Shown here: positions 41,549 through 48,941 of the stretch, in pieces | Position numbering within the stretch: the first letter of the stretch is position 1 | How the letters are laid out: the number at the start of each line of letters is the position of its first letter | DNA from: Anaerolineae bacterium | GTDB taxonomy: Bacteria > Chloroflexota > Anaerolineae > Anaerolineales > Villigracilaceae | Assembly (NCBI GenBank): GCA_017303655.1 | Contig: JAFLCE010000022.1 | Location: forward strand, 1 to 48,941 | Length of the DNA: 48,941 nucleotides | Direction: 5' to 3' | Notes under the pieces: generated by a model | What the model saw: only the letters and a program-made list of their open reading frames with translations | Told to the model about the DNA's origin: nothing | The model's database searches: none | Program-made: the position numbers and the translations under genes

Positions 41549-42760
41549 CTCGAATTGCTTACCCTCAACAGTAACTAATCGGATGCAGATCTTGCCTCCG
41601 ATTTTTATTTTTAATTCCATGGGAATCTCCCCGCTTCGTACGTGACGTTGAGCCTGTGCAGCACTTCGGAAGGTTTTCCCATCCCAAGCCGGGTCCACTT
41701 CCCAAAAATCCACATCTAGTGATGTGCGTAATTGGATCGCATCTCCACTAATCTTAAACTTGATCTTCTTGGATTTTGTGGCAACTTTCGTCTTTATCGT
41801 TACATCACGTTCCACTGAAAAAACAGACTTTGTCCCAGCTAATCTTGCGCGGGCTGTATGAACCGCACGGATCGATTCGTCACAAGTGATAAATCGGCGC
41901 CCATGTTTAGCAGCGACCAAAGAAGTGGTACCGGAGCCGCAGAAAAAATCTGCGACGATGTCATTCTTATTGGAAGAGGCAAGAATGATGCGTGCAAGCA
42001 TGGCTTCGGGTTTTTGGGTGGGGTAACCTGTGCGTTCGTTATGCAGGCGCGCTACCACAGGGAAGTACCACCAATCTTCAGGGACTTTGCCGCGCTCCAA
42101 GTCTGGGACTTTACCAAAGCCAGCCTTTTTTGATGCTTTAAAAGTTGCCACTGTGTTGGGGTTATACGGCTCGCGGATATCATCTACATTGAAAACATAA
42201 TCCTTGCTTTTGGCATACATCAGGATCGTGTCGTGTTTACGGTTGAATGCTGTACGAATTGGAGAAGGACCGTGATAAGCCCAAATGATCTCGTTGATGA
42301 AATTTTCTGCGCCGAAGATCTCATCGAGGATGAGGCGGGCATGCGCATCAGCATGCCAGTCGAGGTGGAGATATAAAGTTCCATTTGGGGCAAGCAGGCG
42401 ATGCATGAGATGCAAGCGTTCGTAAAGGAACCCTAAATAGGAATCAATATCTGTCCAAGAATCGTGATAGCCCTCTGCTAATTTCCACTTGGAAGGCTTA
42501 CGCGAATCCTCGCCCCTACCTACGCGGGCATGGAATTGTCGGTTGGTAAAAAATGGTGGGTCAGCGTAGATAAGGTTGATGCGCCCCTCATACTCAGGGA
42601 GCAAAGCCGCCATAACGGCAAGGTTGTCCCCTTGAATGATTCGCCCCTCGGGACGCGATTTAGGATAGCCACGCCCTTTCGGGTGTACGACCGAGTCGAG
42701 GGTTAACGTGGCAGGTTGCGGCGAAGGAAGATGCTTCCCGTTCCAGTGTAGGATAGGCAT
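41537..42760 (-). CDS. Beta-class DNA methyltransferase (N6-adenine or N4-cytosine), orphan
   Basis: The 407-aa protein has DPPF (67-70, motif IV) before the SAM motif I FFCGSGTT (272-279), which marks the beta class. A target-recognition part lies between. The C-terminal 85 residues (about 320-407) are an extra basic/beta domain without known role. No restriction enzyme gene is near, so it could act in epigenetic control or protection. There is no clear ribosome binding site. Confidence 0.92.
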   Translation of the reverse strand: MPILHWNGKHLPSPQPATLTLDSVVHPKGRGYPKSRPEGRIIQGDNLAVMAALLPEYEGRINLIYADPPFFTNRQFHARVGRGEDSRKPSKWKLAEGYHDSWTDIDSYLGFLYERLHLMHRLLAPNGTLYLHLDWHADAHARLILDEIFGAENFINEIIWAYHGPSPIRTAFNRKHDTILMYAKSKDYVFNVDDIREPYNPNTVATFKASKKAGFGKVPDLERGKVPEDWWYFPVVARLHNERTGYPTQKPEAMLARIILASSNKNDIVADFFCGSGTTSLVAAKHGRRFITCDESIRAVHTARARLAGTKSVFSVERDVTIKTKVATKSKKIKFKISGDAIQLRTSLDVDFWEVDPAWDGKTFRSAAQAQRHVRSGEIPMELKIKIGGKICIRLVTVEGKQFELNI

Positions 42761-42816
42761 GAGAGCAGGGAAACCTCAAAGAGTGGATTCGGTTTGGGAG
42801 GGGAAATCCCAAAAGG

Positions 42817-43905
42817 TTAATAATGAATTTCGACAGTTGTGCCCAGTCCGCGAGTGGCAACCCGTTCAATTGTAGGCGCCAGAGGTACGGGACTGCACCA
42901 GCGGAAGAGCCAGTTGGCTTCGTTGCTGCGCATGTTGATACAACCATGGCTCATAGGCGAGCCGAAATTTTCGTGCCAGTAGGTGCCATGAAAAGCATGA
43001 CCCTGCCGGGTGAAGAAGGACGTCCACGGGACGCCGGGTAGTACGTAGTTATCGACATCGGCTAAGACGTTGCCCGTGGTTTGTTCACCGAAATAACTAT
43101 AGCCCATATGCTTGGCGGGAACTTTGTCGAGAATGGAGAATTTACCCGTGGGGGTAGTGGTGGGAATGCCTGTGCCACCAGTCGGGTCGCCGGGCACACC
43201 AGAAGAGATATTGGTCTTAAAGACCAGACTGCCATATTCATAGGCAGATAGAGTCTGTGTGGAAAGATTGACTTCAATGAGTTTCTCTTCGTAGGGAACA
43301 TCTGGCGAAAGGGGTGCAATAAGCTCAGGTTGAAACACGCGCATGTGAATGGCAGGCGCGTAATACGTGACGTTGGAGTCAAGCTCGTCGAAGATGCGAT
43401 ACCAGGGTCCGTCATAATCTGCCATGACAGGTCCCTGCTCAACGGCTTCGATGAAATGCACCGAACCATAATACAAAGGCGGCGCCAATTGCTGCCAGCC
43501 ATACGCTTTAGAGTAACGGTATGGGTTGGTAAATGGAACCGAGATATCGGCGATCAGACGTGTGCCTGCAGGGATGGAACTCAACGGCTTTTGGTAGACG
43601 GTCTTCACGCGATGCAGACGTCCGCGATGGAGGTAGCCCCCCCACACCTTATACCAGACCGGGTTGTGTTCGGGCTCTTCTGCTTTCACTTCGCCATATA
43701 CATGCACCAACTCGTCGCGATAATGCGTCAGTTCGATGCGGCTTTGATCGGTCGGCTCTTTGCGCACAGGCATATCGGCTGTGGCAATGCGCACAACAAA
43801 ACTATCGTCAAAATCGGTCAGCCCAGGCAGGAAGGGCGAAAACGCCAACCCGCCAAGGGTGAGTCCGCTTAGTTTTAGGAAATCTCTACGGTTAATACGC
43901 TTCAT
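42817..43905 (-). CDS. Tat-exported L,D-transpeptidase (YkuD domain), paralogue
   Basis: The 362-aa protein starts with the Tat motif NRRDFLK (5-11) and a hydrophobic h-region. A middle part has the same layout as that of the 25157-26323 protein, and the YkuD domain carries HGTYWHENFGSPMSHGCINMRS with the catalytic Cys. It probably cross-links peptidoglycan. TAAAAT is 7 nt before ATG 43905 on the minus strand, a leaderless arrangement. Confidence 0.93.
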   Translation of the reverse strand: MKRINRRDFLKLSGLTLGGLAFSPFLPGLTDFDDSFVVRIATADMPVRKEPTDQSRIELTHYRDELVHVYGEVKAEEPEHNPVWYKVWGGYLHRGRLHRVKTVYQKPLSSIPAGTRLIADISVPFTNPYRYSKAYGWQQLAPPLYYGSVHFIEAVEQGPVMADYDGPWYRIFDELDSNVTYYAPAIHMRVFQPELIAPLSPDVPYEEKLIEVNLSTQTLSAYEYGSLVFKTNISSGVPGDPTGGTGIPTTTPTGKFSILDKVPAKHMGYSYFGEQTTGNVLADVDNYVLPGVPWTSFFTRQGHAFHGTYWHENFGSPMSHGCINMRSNEANWLFRWCSPVPLAPTIERVATRGLGTTVEIHY

Positions 43906-43912
43906 AAGGAAA

Positions 43913-43918
43913 ATTTTA
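43913..43918 (-). promoter_or_regulatory. -10 box of the second L,D-transpeptidase gene
   Basis: TAAAAT on the minus strand ends 7 nt before the ATG at 43905. Confidence 0.5.
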
Positions 43919-44025
43919 CACTACATTGTTTAAGATTTAATGAGAATGTCCTAATTCGCAACAGATAATGATGGATTCTAGAGAAAACCAGGCAGAAACC
44001 CATATATTTGCCTTCCTCCTTAATG

Positions 44026-44055
44026 AAAAACTGCCCTCCGGATTACGAAGGGCAG
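44026..44055 (-). terminator. Terminator of the SWIM-domain gene
   Basis: CTGCCCT and AGGGCAG pair, and TTTTT follows on the minus strand, 20 nt after the stop. Confidence 0.75.
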
Positions 44056-44075
44056 GCAAGCTATTCAATTGTAAA

Positions 44076-44318
44076 TTAGGCTTCAACGGTTTCGACGATC
44101 ATATCCTTGAGCAGGATCTCGAGCGCCATGGAATGTCCACAACGTTTGTGGGTCAGGAAAAACTCGCAGTCGCAGTGAAAAACACCGCTATCATAATTAA
44201 CCGTGTGTTCATTGTTATCCCCATGAAAAGTAAGTTCAAATTTATTGAAGCGGAAGCGATGGCGATCCTCCGCGTAACGTTTTGCTTTTTCGAGCTTGCC
44301 GATCAGTCCGTAGTCCAT
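44076..44318 (-). CDS. Small SWIM-type zinc finger protein
   Basis: ATG 44318 has GGAG 9 nt upstream, so I trim the longer frame. The 80-aa product has an N-terminal amphipathic helix (LIGKLEKAKRYAEDRHR) and the SWIM signature C49-D-C51, C60-G-H62 in FHCDCEFFLTHKRCGH. SWIM domains bind DNA or protein. Being stand-alone is unusual; most SWIM domains are parts of ATPases or recombinases. Its 5' region holds a terminator and leader ORF that may regulate it. Confidence 0.85.
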   Translation of the reverse strand: MDYGLIGKLEKAKRYAEDRHRFRFNKFELTFHGDNNEHTVNYDSGVFHCDCEFFLTHKRCGHSMALEILLKDMIVETVEA

Positions 44319-44351
44319 GGCACAAGTCTCCTTTTTTGAAATGGTGTTTAG

Positions 44352-44386
44352 ATAAAAAAAAGACACGCGTGTATATTCGCGTGTCT
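44352..44386 (-). terminator. Terminator in the 5' leader of the SWIM gene
   Basis: AGACACGCG and CGCGTGTCT (arms 44361-44369 and 44378-44386) form a 9-bp stem with an 8-nt loop, followed on the minus strand by eight T. It starts one base after the leader ORF stop and ends 33 nt before the SWIM start. Confidence 0.85.
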
Positions 44387-44425
44387 CTATCTACAACTTT
44401 GGGTATTTCCGTGAAATAATCGCAT
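44387..44425 (-). CDS. Possible 12-aa leader peptide
   Basis: On the minus strand an AGAGG site (44436-44440) is followed after 10 nt by ATG and a 12-codon frame reading MRLFHGNTQSCR, with TAG at 44387-44389. The stop touches the terminator stem, as in attenuators where ribosome position decides folding. A 6-bp hairpin (TATTTC-ACG-GAAATA) lies inside it. Translation is unproven. Confidence 0.35.
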   Translation of the reverse strand: MRLFHGNTQSCR

Positions 44426-44451
44426 GTCGGCGTTACCTCTTGTTAGTCGTC

Positions 44452-44480
44452 AGTATAGTACTTTTCAAAAGGCGAGTCAA
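44452..44480 (-). promoter_or_regulatory. Sigma70-type promoter of the leader/SWIM transcript
   Basis: TTGACT (44475-44480) and TATACT (44452-44457) on the minus strand are 17 nt apart, an ideal spacing. Transcription should start near 44445 and read through a leader of about 90 nt to the terminator. The rest of 44481-44676 shows no gene. Confidence 0.75.
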
Positions 44481-44676
44481 TATGATTTTCGTAATGCAAT
44501 GATTTCGTATGGCATTTGTAGGGTGGATGTATTCCAAGCATCACCATTTGCCCCAATCTGACTACGCGCATCACACCGAACTTGGAGCTGATTCTACAAA
44601 AGTGGCATCTGCCCTGCTGAAAACTTTGACAAGCATTACCACAATTCCAAACACTTAAATATCTGTGTGCAATTCT

Positions 44677-44694
44677 TATAATTTAGCCTATAAT
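44677..44694 (+). promoter_or_regulatory. Tandem -10-like boxes before the EACC1 gene
   Basis: TATAAT occurs at 44677-44682 and 44689-44694, 40-58 nt before ATG 44735. No good -35 element is seen. AGGCGG lies 6 nt before the start codon. Confidence 0.45.
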
Positions 44695-44734
44695 AAAAAG
44701 ATAATTTCAAAATATCGTAGGCAGGCGGAACATT

Positions 44735-45109
44735 ATGACGACTGACGATCTAATCAAACTCGAAATTGAAGTTTTAGCAGAAGATACAACAAAAGAAGAA
44801 CTCGACAAGATGACGCGAAATCTGCTGGCAGAATTACGCGAAACAGATGTTGAGTCTGTTAGTTTAGTGTCTACAGGACAAGCACCAGCGGGAAGTAAAG
44901 GCGACCCCATCACTATTGGACAATTGGCAATTGAGGTTTTACCTGCTGCGATACCCAGTGTGATTGCCTTGATCCAAGCCTGGGTCATGCGTGGACAAGG
45001 ACGGAATATCAAATTCAAAGGCAACGGCATTGAATTCGAAGGGTCGCCGGAAGAACTTAGAAAATTGCTTACAAAGCTTGAAAAAAAGGAAAAGAAAAAG
45101 AAGAAATGA
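44735..45109 (+). CDS. EACC1-type effector-associated protein
   Basis: The 124-aa protein has an N-terminal alpha/beta part (about 1-47, with LLAELRETDVESVSL), the APAGSKG turn (51-57), one hydrophobic helix (about 68-86), a beta strand pair with FKGNGIEFEG and a final Lys-rich helix. This is the pattern I know as effector-associated constant component 1, found with caspase-like and other effectors in bacterial conflict systems. Its stop overlaps the caspase-fusion start by ATGA, so both are made together. It is likely a membrane-linked partner of that effector. Confidence 0.8.
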   Translation: MTTDDLIKLEIEVLAEDTTKEELDKMTRNLLAELRETDVESVSLVSTGQAPAGSKGDPITIGQLAIEVLPAAIPSVIALIQAWVMRGQGRNIKFKGNGIEFEGSPEELRKLLTKLEKKEKKKKK

Positions 45110-47946
45110 GCGGGAAATACGCGCTCGTCATCGGCAATACCGAATACACAGACTCAGGTCTGGCAAAGTTGACCGCGCCTGGTAGGGACGCGGAAGAGTT
45201 TGCGCGTGTGCTCAGTTCGCCGGAAATTGCCGGGTTCGATGAAGTACTGAAGTTCACCAATGAGAATGTATTCAACCTCAATGAAGCCATCGAGGGATTC
45301 TTTTTGGGGAAGAAGCCAGACGACCTGCTGATCTTTTATTTCTCTGGGCACGGCGTGAGAGACGAATCAGGTTCGCTATTCCTCGCCGTGAAGAACACAA
45401 ACCGCGCGAGACTGCGCTCCACTTCCATCAAAGCAGATTTTGTGCGTGAGATGATGGATCAAGGCCGTTCGAGACGGCAGGTCATCATTTTGGACTGCTG
45501 TAACAGTGGCGCATTCGCGAATGGAACAAAAGCCGAAACAGGTGGCGCGATGGGCATCGCAGCCACTTTCAAAGGAACAGGTTATGGTCGGGTTATCTTA
45601 ACCGCAACCGATTCAACGCAATTTGCATGGGAAGGGGACAAAATCATCGGGGATAAAATCACCAATTCTTTATTTACCCATTTCCTCGTTAAAGGGTTAG
45701 AAGGTGAGGCAGATGAAGATGGGGATGGAAAAATCACCGTTGACGAATTATATGATTATGCCTACAAACAAATTGTCAGTCATACACCGAAACAAACTCC
45801 GGGCAAATGGTCTTATCAACAACAGGGCGAAATCATTCTACGCCAAAGCACGCGGATCGAAGATATCAAGCCGGTTCCCCTGCCGGATGATCTGCTCGCG
45901 GCTGCAAAAAACTCTTTCCCATACGTACGGGAAGCGGCAGTACGACAATTAGACGAGTTGCTCAAAGGCAAAAATCTTGGTTTAGCACGTTCCGCGAGAG
46001 AAACACTGGAACATATTGCAGAGAACGATGACAGCAAGACTATCTCGCGTGCCGCATTTCAGGCACTAGAAGCAATTCGACAGGCTGAGCAAGGAGCATT
46101 TCAAAAAGCAGAGGAAGAACGTCTCGCCAAATTGGAAGTTGAGCGCATTGCTGAAGAGGAAAGACAAGTTCGCGAACAAGCCGAAGCAGAGCGGAAGGCA
46201 GAAGCTGAAAGGTTAGCCGCTGCCCAAAAAGCGGAAGAAGAACGTATCGCCAAAGCGAAACTCGAAACAGAACGACTCGCGGAAGAAAAGCGCCTTGCTG
46301 ACCAAGCCGAAAAGGAACGGCAAGCAAAAGCAGAAGCCAAAAGACTTGCCGACGAGAAAGCCGCAACAGAACAGTTAGCTGTTCAAAAAGCTGAAGAAGA
46401 AAGAATCGCCAAAGCCAAATTGGAAGCATATCGGCTAGCAGAAGAAAAGAGGTTTGCCGAGGAAGCTGAAAAACGAAGGATGGCTGCAAAACAAGAACAA
46501 GACGAGAAAGAGCACCTTGCCAAAGCCAAATTAGAAATTGAGCGGTTGACAGAAGAAAAGAAACGCGGCGAAGTCGCGGAAAGGCAACGAATTGCCAAAA
46601 CTAGAGTTGAACAGAGCACTCAACAAGCATCTACTACAGTTCCTAAACCACAAAAAAATACTAACACAACTTCTCCATTATCAATCATGGCAAAGATAGG
46701 CGTGACATTCCTTATTCTTGTTACTGGATTTTACGCAGTTAATTTATCGTCCCCAAAAAGCTTACCCCCAACACCTACCGAAAATGATGCGCATGCGGTA
46801 ACTGAAGAAACCTCTGAAGTCCCGCTCAGCACTAATGTACAAGCCACTGAACCTTTAAAAGTTGTTGAGATAACCCTGTGGCATGCCTATGGAACTGGTT
46901 CCGCTGAAATAATTGAGCTAAACAAATTAATTAACCAAGCTGCTGTTGACCTACCTCAATTCAAAATCAATGCACAACAGGTCCCCTTCAACGACATCTT
47001 CAACAAGTATGACACCGATGTTGCTGCTGGTGGTGGTCCTGATATGTTCATCGCCCCGAACGACAACCTTGGTGGACAAGCTCGCGCTGGCACTATCGCC
47101 GACATTACCGACCTCGTTGCCGGTAAACTTGGCGACTACAGCGAACTCTCCCAGGGCGGCATGATGTATGACGGCAAGATGTATGGTCTTCCTGAATCCC
47201 TCAAGGCTATTGCCTTGTGGTACAACACCGACATGCTCCCCGAAGCTCCTGCCACCACCGACGAACTCAAAGCGTTGATGGAAGGCGGCACCCCGGTCGC
47301 CATCAGCTTCGGCTGCTACCATCACTGGGGCTTCTTCGGCTCCTTCGGCGGTCAGATCTTCGATGACGAATTCAATTTCGTTGCCGACGAAGCCAATCAG
47401 GCGAACGTTGCTTCCGCCATATCCTACCTCAATGATCTCTATCAGATCTCTGTGGCGAACGGCTGGCCCCGAAATGATAGTGACGGTCTCGCTGCCTTCA
47501 CCGAAGGCAGCGTAGCCGCAATCACCAACGGCAACTGGGCGATAGATGACTATCGCAACGCTCTCGGCGACAAACTCGCTGTGGCTCCGATCCCCGCTGG
47601 TCCTGGTGGCGCCTCCAACTCGCTCCTCCTTGTTGACGGCTGGTACTTCAACCCGAACAGCGAAAACACCGAAGCTGCGATCGAGGTCGCTCTCTACCTG
47701 ACCAACACCGCTGCCTCCCAGTCCATGATGGATAACGCCGGTCACGTTCCTGCCAACACCACTGTTGAAGTGACCGACCCGCTCATCCAGGGCTTGCTCG
47801 ATGCCTTCTCCACCTCTTACTTCCGCCCTCAGGTGGAAGCCATGGGATACTATTGGGGCAATTTCTGCGGAACCGATCAGGTCTTTGATGCCGGAACCCC
47901 GGCTGCTGACTGGGTCAAGACCGCCTTCGAAGGCGCCACCAAGTAA
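45106..47946 (+). CDS. Transmembrane caspase with C-terminal solute-binding sensor domain
   Basis: The 946-aa protein has five parts. A caspase-like (C14) domain (about 1-240) has YALVIGNTEY, SGHG with His82 and DCCNSG with Cys132. A helical, HEAT-like part (about 260-320) follows. A long charged Ala/Glu/Lys/Arg coiled coil (about 322-505) resembles TolA stems. One membrane helix (about 528-549) is next. Last is a complete family 1 solute-binding domain (about 586-946, with LWHAYGTG, GGGPDMF, YGLPES), which must face outward. The layout suggests that sugar or other ligand binding outside controls a protease inside. The C-terminal third differs in codon use. The companion EACC1 gene supports a conflict or cell-death role. 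Confidence 0.92.
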   Translation: MSGKYALVIGNTEYTDSGLAKLTAPGRDAEEFARVLSSPEIAGFDEVLKFTNENVFNLNEAIEGFFLGKKPDDLLIFYFSGHGVRDESGSLFLAVKNTNRARLRSTSIKADFVREMMDQGRSRRQVIILDCCNSGAFANGTKAETGGAMGIAATFKGTGYGRVILTATDSTQFAWEGDKIIGDKITNSLFTHFLVKGLEGEADEDGDGKITVDELYDYAYKQIVSHTPKQTPGKWSYQQQGEIILRQSTRIEDIKPVPLPDDLLAAAKNSFPYVREAAVRQLDELLKGKNLGLARSARETLEHIAENDDSKTISRAAFQALEAIRQAEQGAFQKAEEERLAKLEVERIAEEERQVREQAEAERKAEAERLAAAQKAEEERIAKAKLETERLAEEKRLADQAEKERQAKAEAKRLADEKAATEQLAVQKAEEERIAKAKLEAYRLAEEKRFAEEAEKRRMAAKQEQDEKEHLAKAKLEIERLTEEKKRGEVAERQRIAKTRVEQSTQQASTTVPKPQKNTNTTSPLSIMAKIGVTFLILVTGFYAVNLSSPKSLPPTPTENDAHAVTEETSEVPLSTNVQATEPLKVVEITLWHAYGTGSAEIIELNKLINQAAVDLPQFKINAQQVPFNDIFNKYDTDVAAGGGPDMFIAPNDNLGGQARAGTIADITDLVAGKLGDYSELSQGGMMYDGKMYGLPESLKAIALWYNTDMLPEAPATTDELKALMEGGTPVAISFGCYHHWGFFGSFGGQIFDDEFNFVADEANQANVASAISYLNDLYQISVANGWPRNDSDGLAAFTEGSVAAITNGNWAIDDYRNALGDKLAVAPIPAGPGGASNSLLLVDGWYFNPNSENTEAAIEVALYLTNTAASQSMMDNAGHVPANTTVEVTDPLIQGLLDAFSTSYFRPQVEAMGYYWGNFCGTDQVFDAGTPAADWVKTAFEGATK

Positions 47947-47966
47947 GACCACTGTAGGTTAGTAAG

Positions 47967-47996
47967 TTGAACGACGGTCATATGACCGCCGTTCAA
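47967..47996. terminator. Palindromic bidirectional terminator
   Basis: TTGAACG-A-CGGTCAT pairs with ATGACCG-C-CGTTCAA, 20 nt after the caspase-fusion stop and 11 nt before the end of the convergent gene. Confidence 0.75.
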
Positions 47997-48006
47997 TATT
48001 AAAATT

Positions 48007-48941
48007 CTATTTTTCTTTCTTCTTGCTGACCTTCTTTTTTTCAACAGGCTTTTTTGCTAATTCTTCCCCTTTCGGGGATGATTTCACAGTTGTCCCTTTT
48101 TTCGCACTTACCTTCGGCTTGCTGACCGTTTTCTTTTCAACAGCCTTTTTCTTCGCAGCAGTCTTCGTTACAACTTTCGTCGCAGCAGGTGCTTTCTTCA
48201 CGGCTTTTGTCTTGACTGCGGTTTTCTTTGGTGTGGTTTTCTTTGAGACTTTTGCCTTGACAACAGTCTTCTTTACCGCAGGCTTTTTGGCGGCGCGTTT
48301 CTTTTTGGCGGGTTTTTCTTCAACCACGGTCTCGACCTTGGCAAACATCTTCTGCCATTGGCCATGAATGGATGAAACGCCTGCGCCGTTCAATTTCTCG
48401 CAAATCGTCCCCCACTCTTTGTCGTACACGAAGCGGAAGTCCATGAAGGCGTGGCATTGATACGCGCCGAGTTCCACGTACATGCCATTCTTCCAGATCT
48501 CTTCGCAGGAGCGGATGAATTCCAATTGCGAGGAATAATCTTTGAAGATCATATAACCCTGGCGCGGAAGACCAAGTCCTTCGGCGAGGTTACGGCGTTT
48601 GAGTTTGCCGGAACCTTTATCAAGCACACCGGTAGAGGTTTTGATCCAACCTTTGGTATCGCCAAAGGTATTGTGATAAATGACCAAACCGCGTTCTTCG
48701 TTGAGACGGTTGGAATAGGCGAAGACGTTTTCGTCGATTCCGCTGTAGGGTTTTTGAAGGTCAAAGAGTAGGAAATTCTCCACGTCAGCGAACAGGCTGC
48801 GGCGGTGAAGGAGCGGGAAGATACGCCATTCATGTGCCTGAATCAAGCCATCATCTTGAGTCTCTTCCCATTTGGGTCGGCGGAATTCCATCCCGTATTT
48901 TTCAGAGAAGCCCTCTACTTGTCCATGACCGAACATGGGCA
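48007..48941 (-). CDS. C-terminal part of a large protein with histone H1-like tail (possible glycoside hydrolase)
   Basis: The frame is open to the window edge, so the true start is outside; the ATG at 48936 is probably internal. The first 205 residues (MFGHGQVEGFSEKYGMEF, then WRIFPLLHRRSLFADVENFLLFDL and GYMIFKDYSSQLEF) look to me like the far C-terminal region of large alpha-amylase-family enzymes in Chloroflexota, but without a search this is tentative. The last 100 residues are almost only Lys, Ala, Thr, Val and Pro with AKK/KKT-type repeats, like histone H1 or the AlgP/Hc1 tails, which bind DNA or polyanions. A catalytic enzyme with such a tail is unusual. Confidence 0.65.
   Translation of the reverse strand, partial: PMFGHGQVEGFSEKYGMEFRRPKWEETQDDGLIQAHEWRIFPLLHRRSLFADVENFLLFDLQKPYSGIDENVFAYSNRLNEERGLVIYHNTFGDTKGWIKTSTGVLDKGSGKLKRRNLAEGLGLPRQGYMIFKDYSSQLEFIRSCEEIWKNGMYVELGAYQCHAFMDFRFVYDKEWGTICEKLNGAGVSSIHGQWQKMFAKVETVVEEKPAKKKRAAKKPAVKKTVVKAKVSKKTTPKKTAVKTKAVKKAPAATKVVTKTAAKKKAVEKKTVSKPKVSAKKGTTVKSSPKGEELAKKPVEKKKVSKKKEK

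Noticed and set aside
45106-47946. Caspase and binding domain as two genes joined by error
   Set aside because: The frame is continuous through coiled coil, membrane helix and a linker of about 35 residues, and no start codon with ribosome binding site or signal peptide precedes the binding domain. Misassembly cannot be fully excluded.
46951-47952. 333-aa frame on the minus strand opposite the solute-binding domain
   Set aside because: It is a shadow of the strongly codon-biased plus-strand gene; its translation is low in complexity and has no family features.

Overview
The window reads as one contig of a free-living Gram-positive-like or atypical bacterium, most likely Chloroflexota, class Anaerolineae. 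This is inferred from gene content: two Tat-exported L,D-transpeptidases, a DUF348/G5/3D lipoprotein, a glutaredoxin-thioredoxin reductase fusion, a VKOR protein, an EACC1/caspase pair and a solute-binding domain of a type common in Chloroflexota. Many genes have a -10 box 6-8 nt before the start codon, which suggests leaderless mRNAs. I could not run any search, so the taxonomic call is an inference.

Region A (1-8435) is AT-rich accessory DNA that looks like an integron-type gene-cassette array read on the minus strand. Four attC-like sites (193-663, 1467-1683, 2280-2764, 7671-7800) each start with RYYYAAC and end with GTTRRRY when read on the minus strand, and all genes between them lie on that strand. 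Three of the sites are enlarged by direct tandem repeats of about 93 bp. The cassettes hold: a partial membrane protein; a pentapeptide-repeat membrane protein; an orphan 165-aa protein; a DNA-repair/nucleotide-type operon (NAD/P-loop nucleotide kinase-like protein, duplicated deoxyribosyltransferase-like protein, Nth-like glycosylase, guanylate kinase-like protein, ExoIII-like AP endonuclease); a LuxR-type HTH with a small secreted Trp-rich protein; and another membrane protein. No integrase gene is visible. The array ends at a lone GTTGGGC just downstream of rsmA.

Region B (8538-43905) is ordinary chromosome of higher GC. It holds rsmA with an LCP protein, a 3D-domain lipoprotein, a CDF-like transporter, an rRNA methyltransferase, two OafA-like acyltransferases, a DUF1540-like protein with VKOR and moeA, a long (p)ppGpp synthetase/hydrolase, a cNMP-binding protein, ybaK, a YggU-YggT-YggS-PgeF-(Grx/DUF2085)-CcdA run, cell-envelope genes (L,D-transpeptidase, patatin, CAP-LysM), an aminotransferase, a pair of tandem paralogous membrane proteins, a redox locus (Grx-TrxR and Grx), an MFS transporter, smpB, an M20 peptidase, initiator tRNA-Met, an OmpR-like regulator with a degenerate receiver, an orphan DNA methyltransferase and a second L,D-transpeptidase.

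Region C (44026-47996) contains a SWIM zinc-finger gene preceded by what looks like a leader-peptide/terminator attenuator. It is followed by the most striking locus: an EACC1-type protein (44735-45109) overlapping by ATGA a 946-aa protein that joins a caspase-like protease, a long coiled coil, one membrane helix and a full extracytoplasmic ABC-type solute-binding domain (45106-47946). This looks like a ligand-sensing transmembrane caspase. The window ends in the C-terminal part of a large protein, possibly a glycoside hydrolase, with a histone H1-like Lys/Ala/Thr tail.
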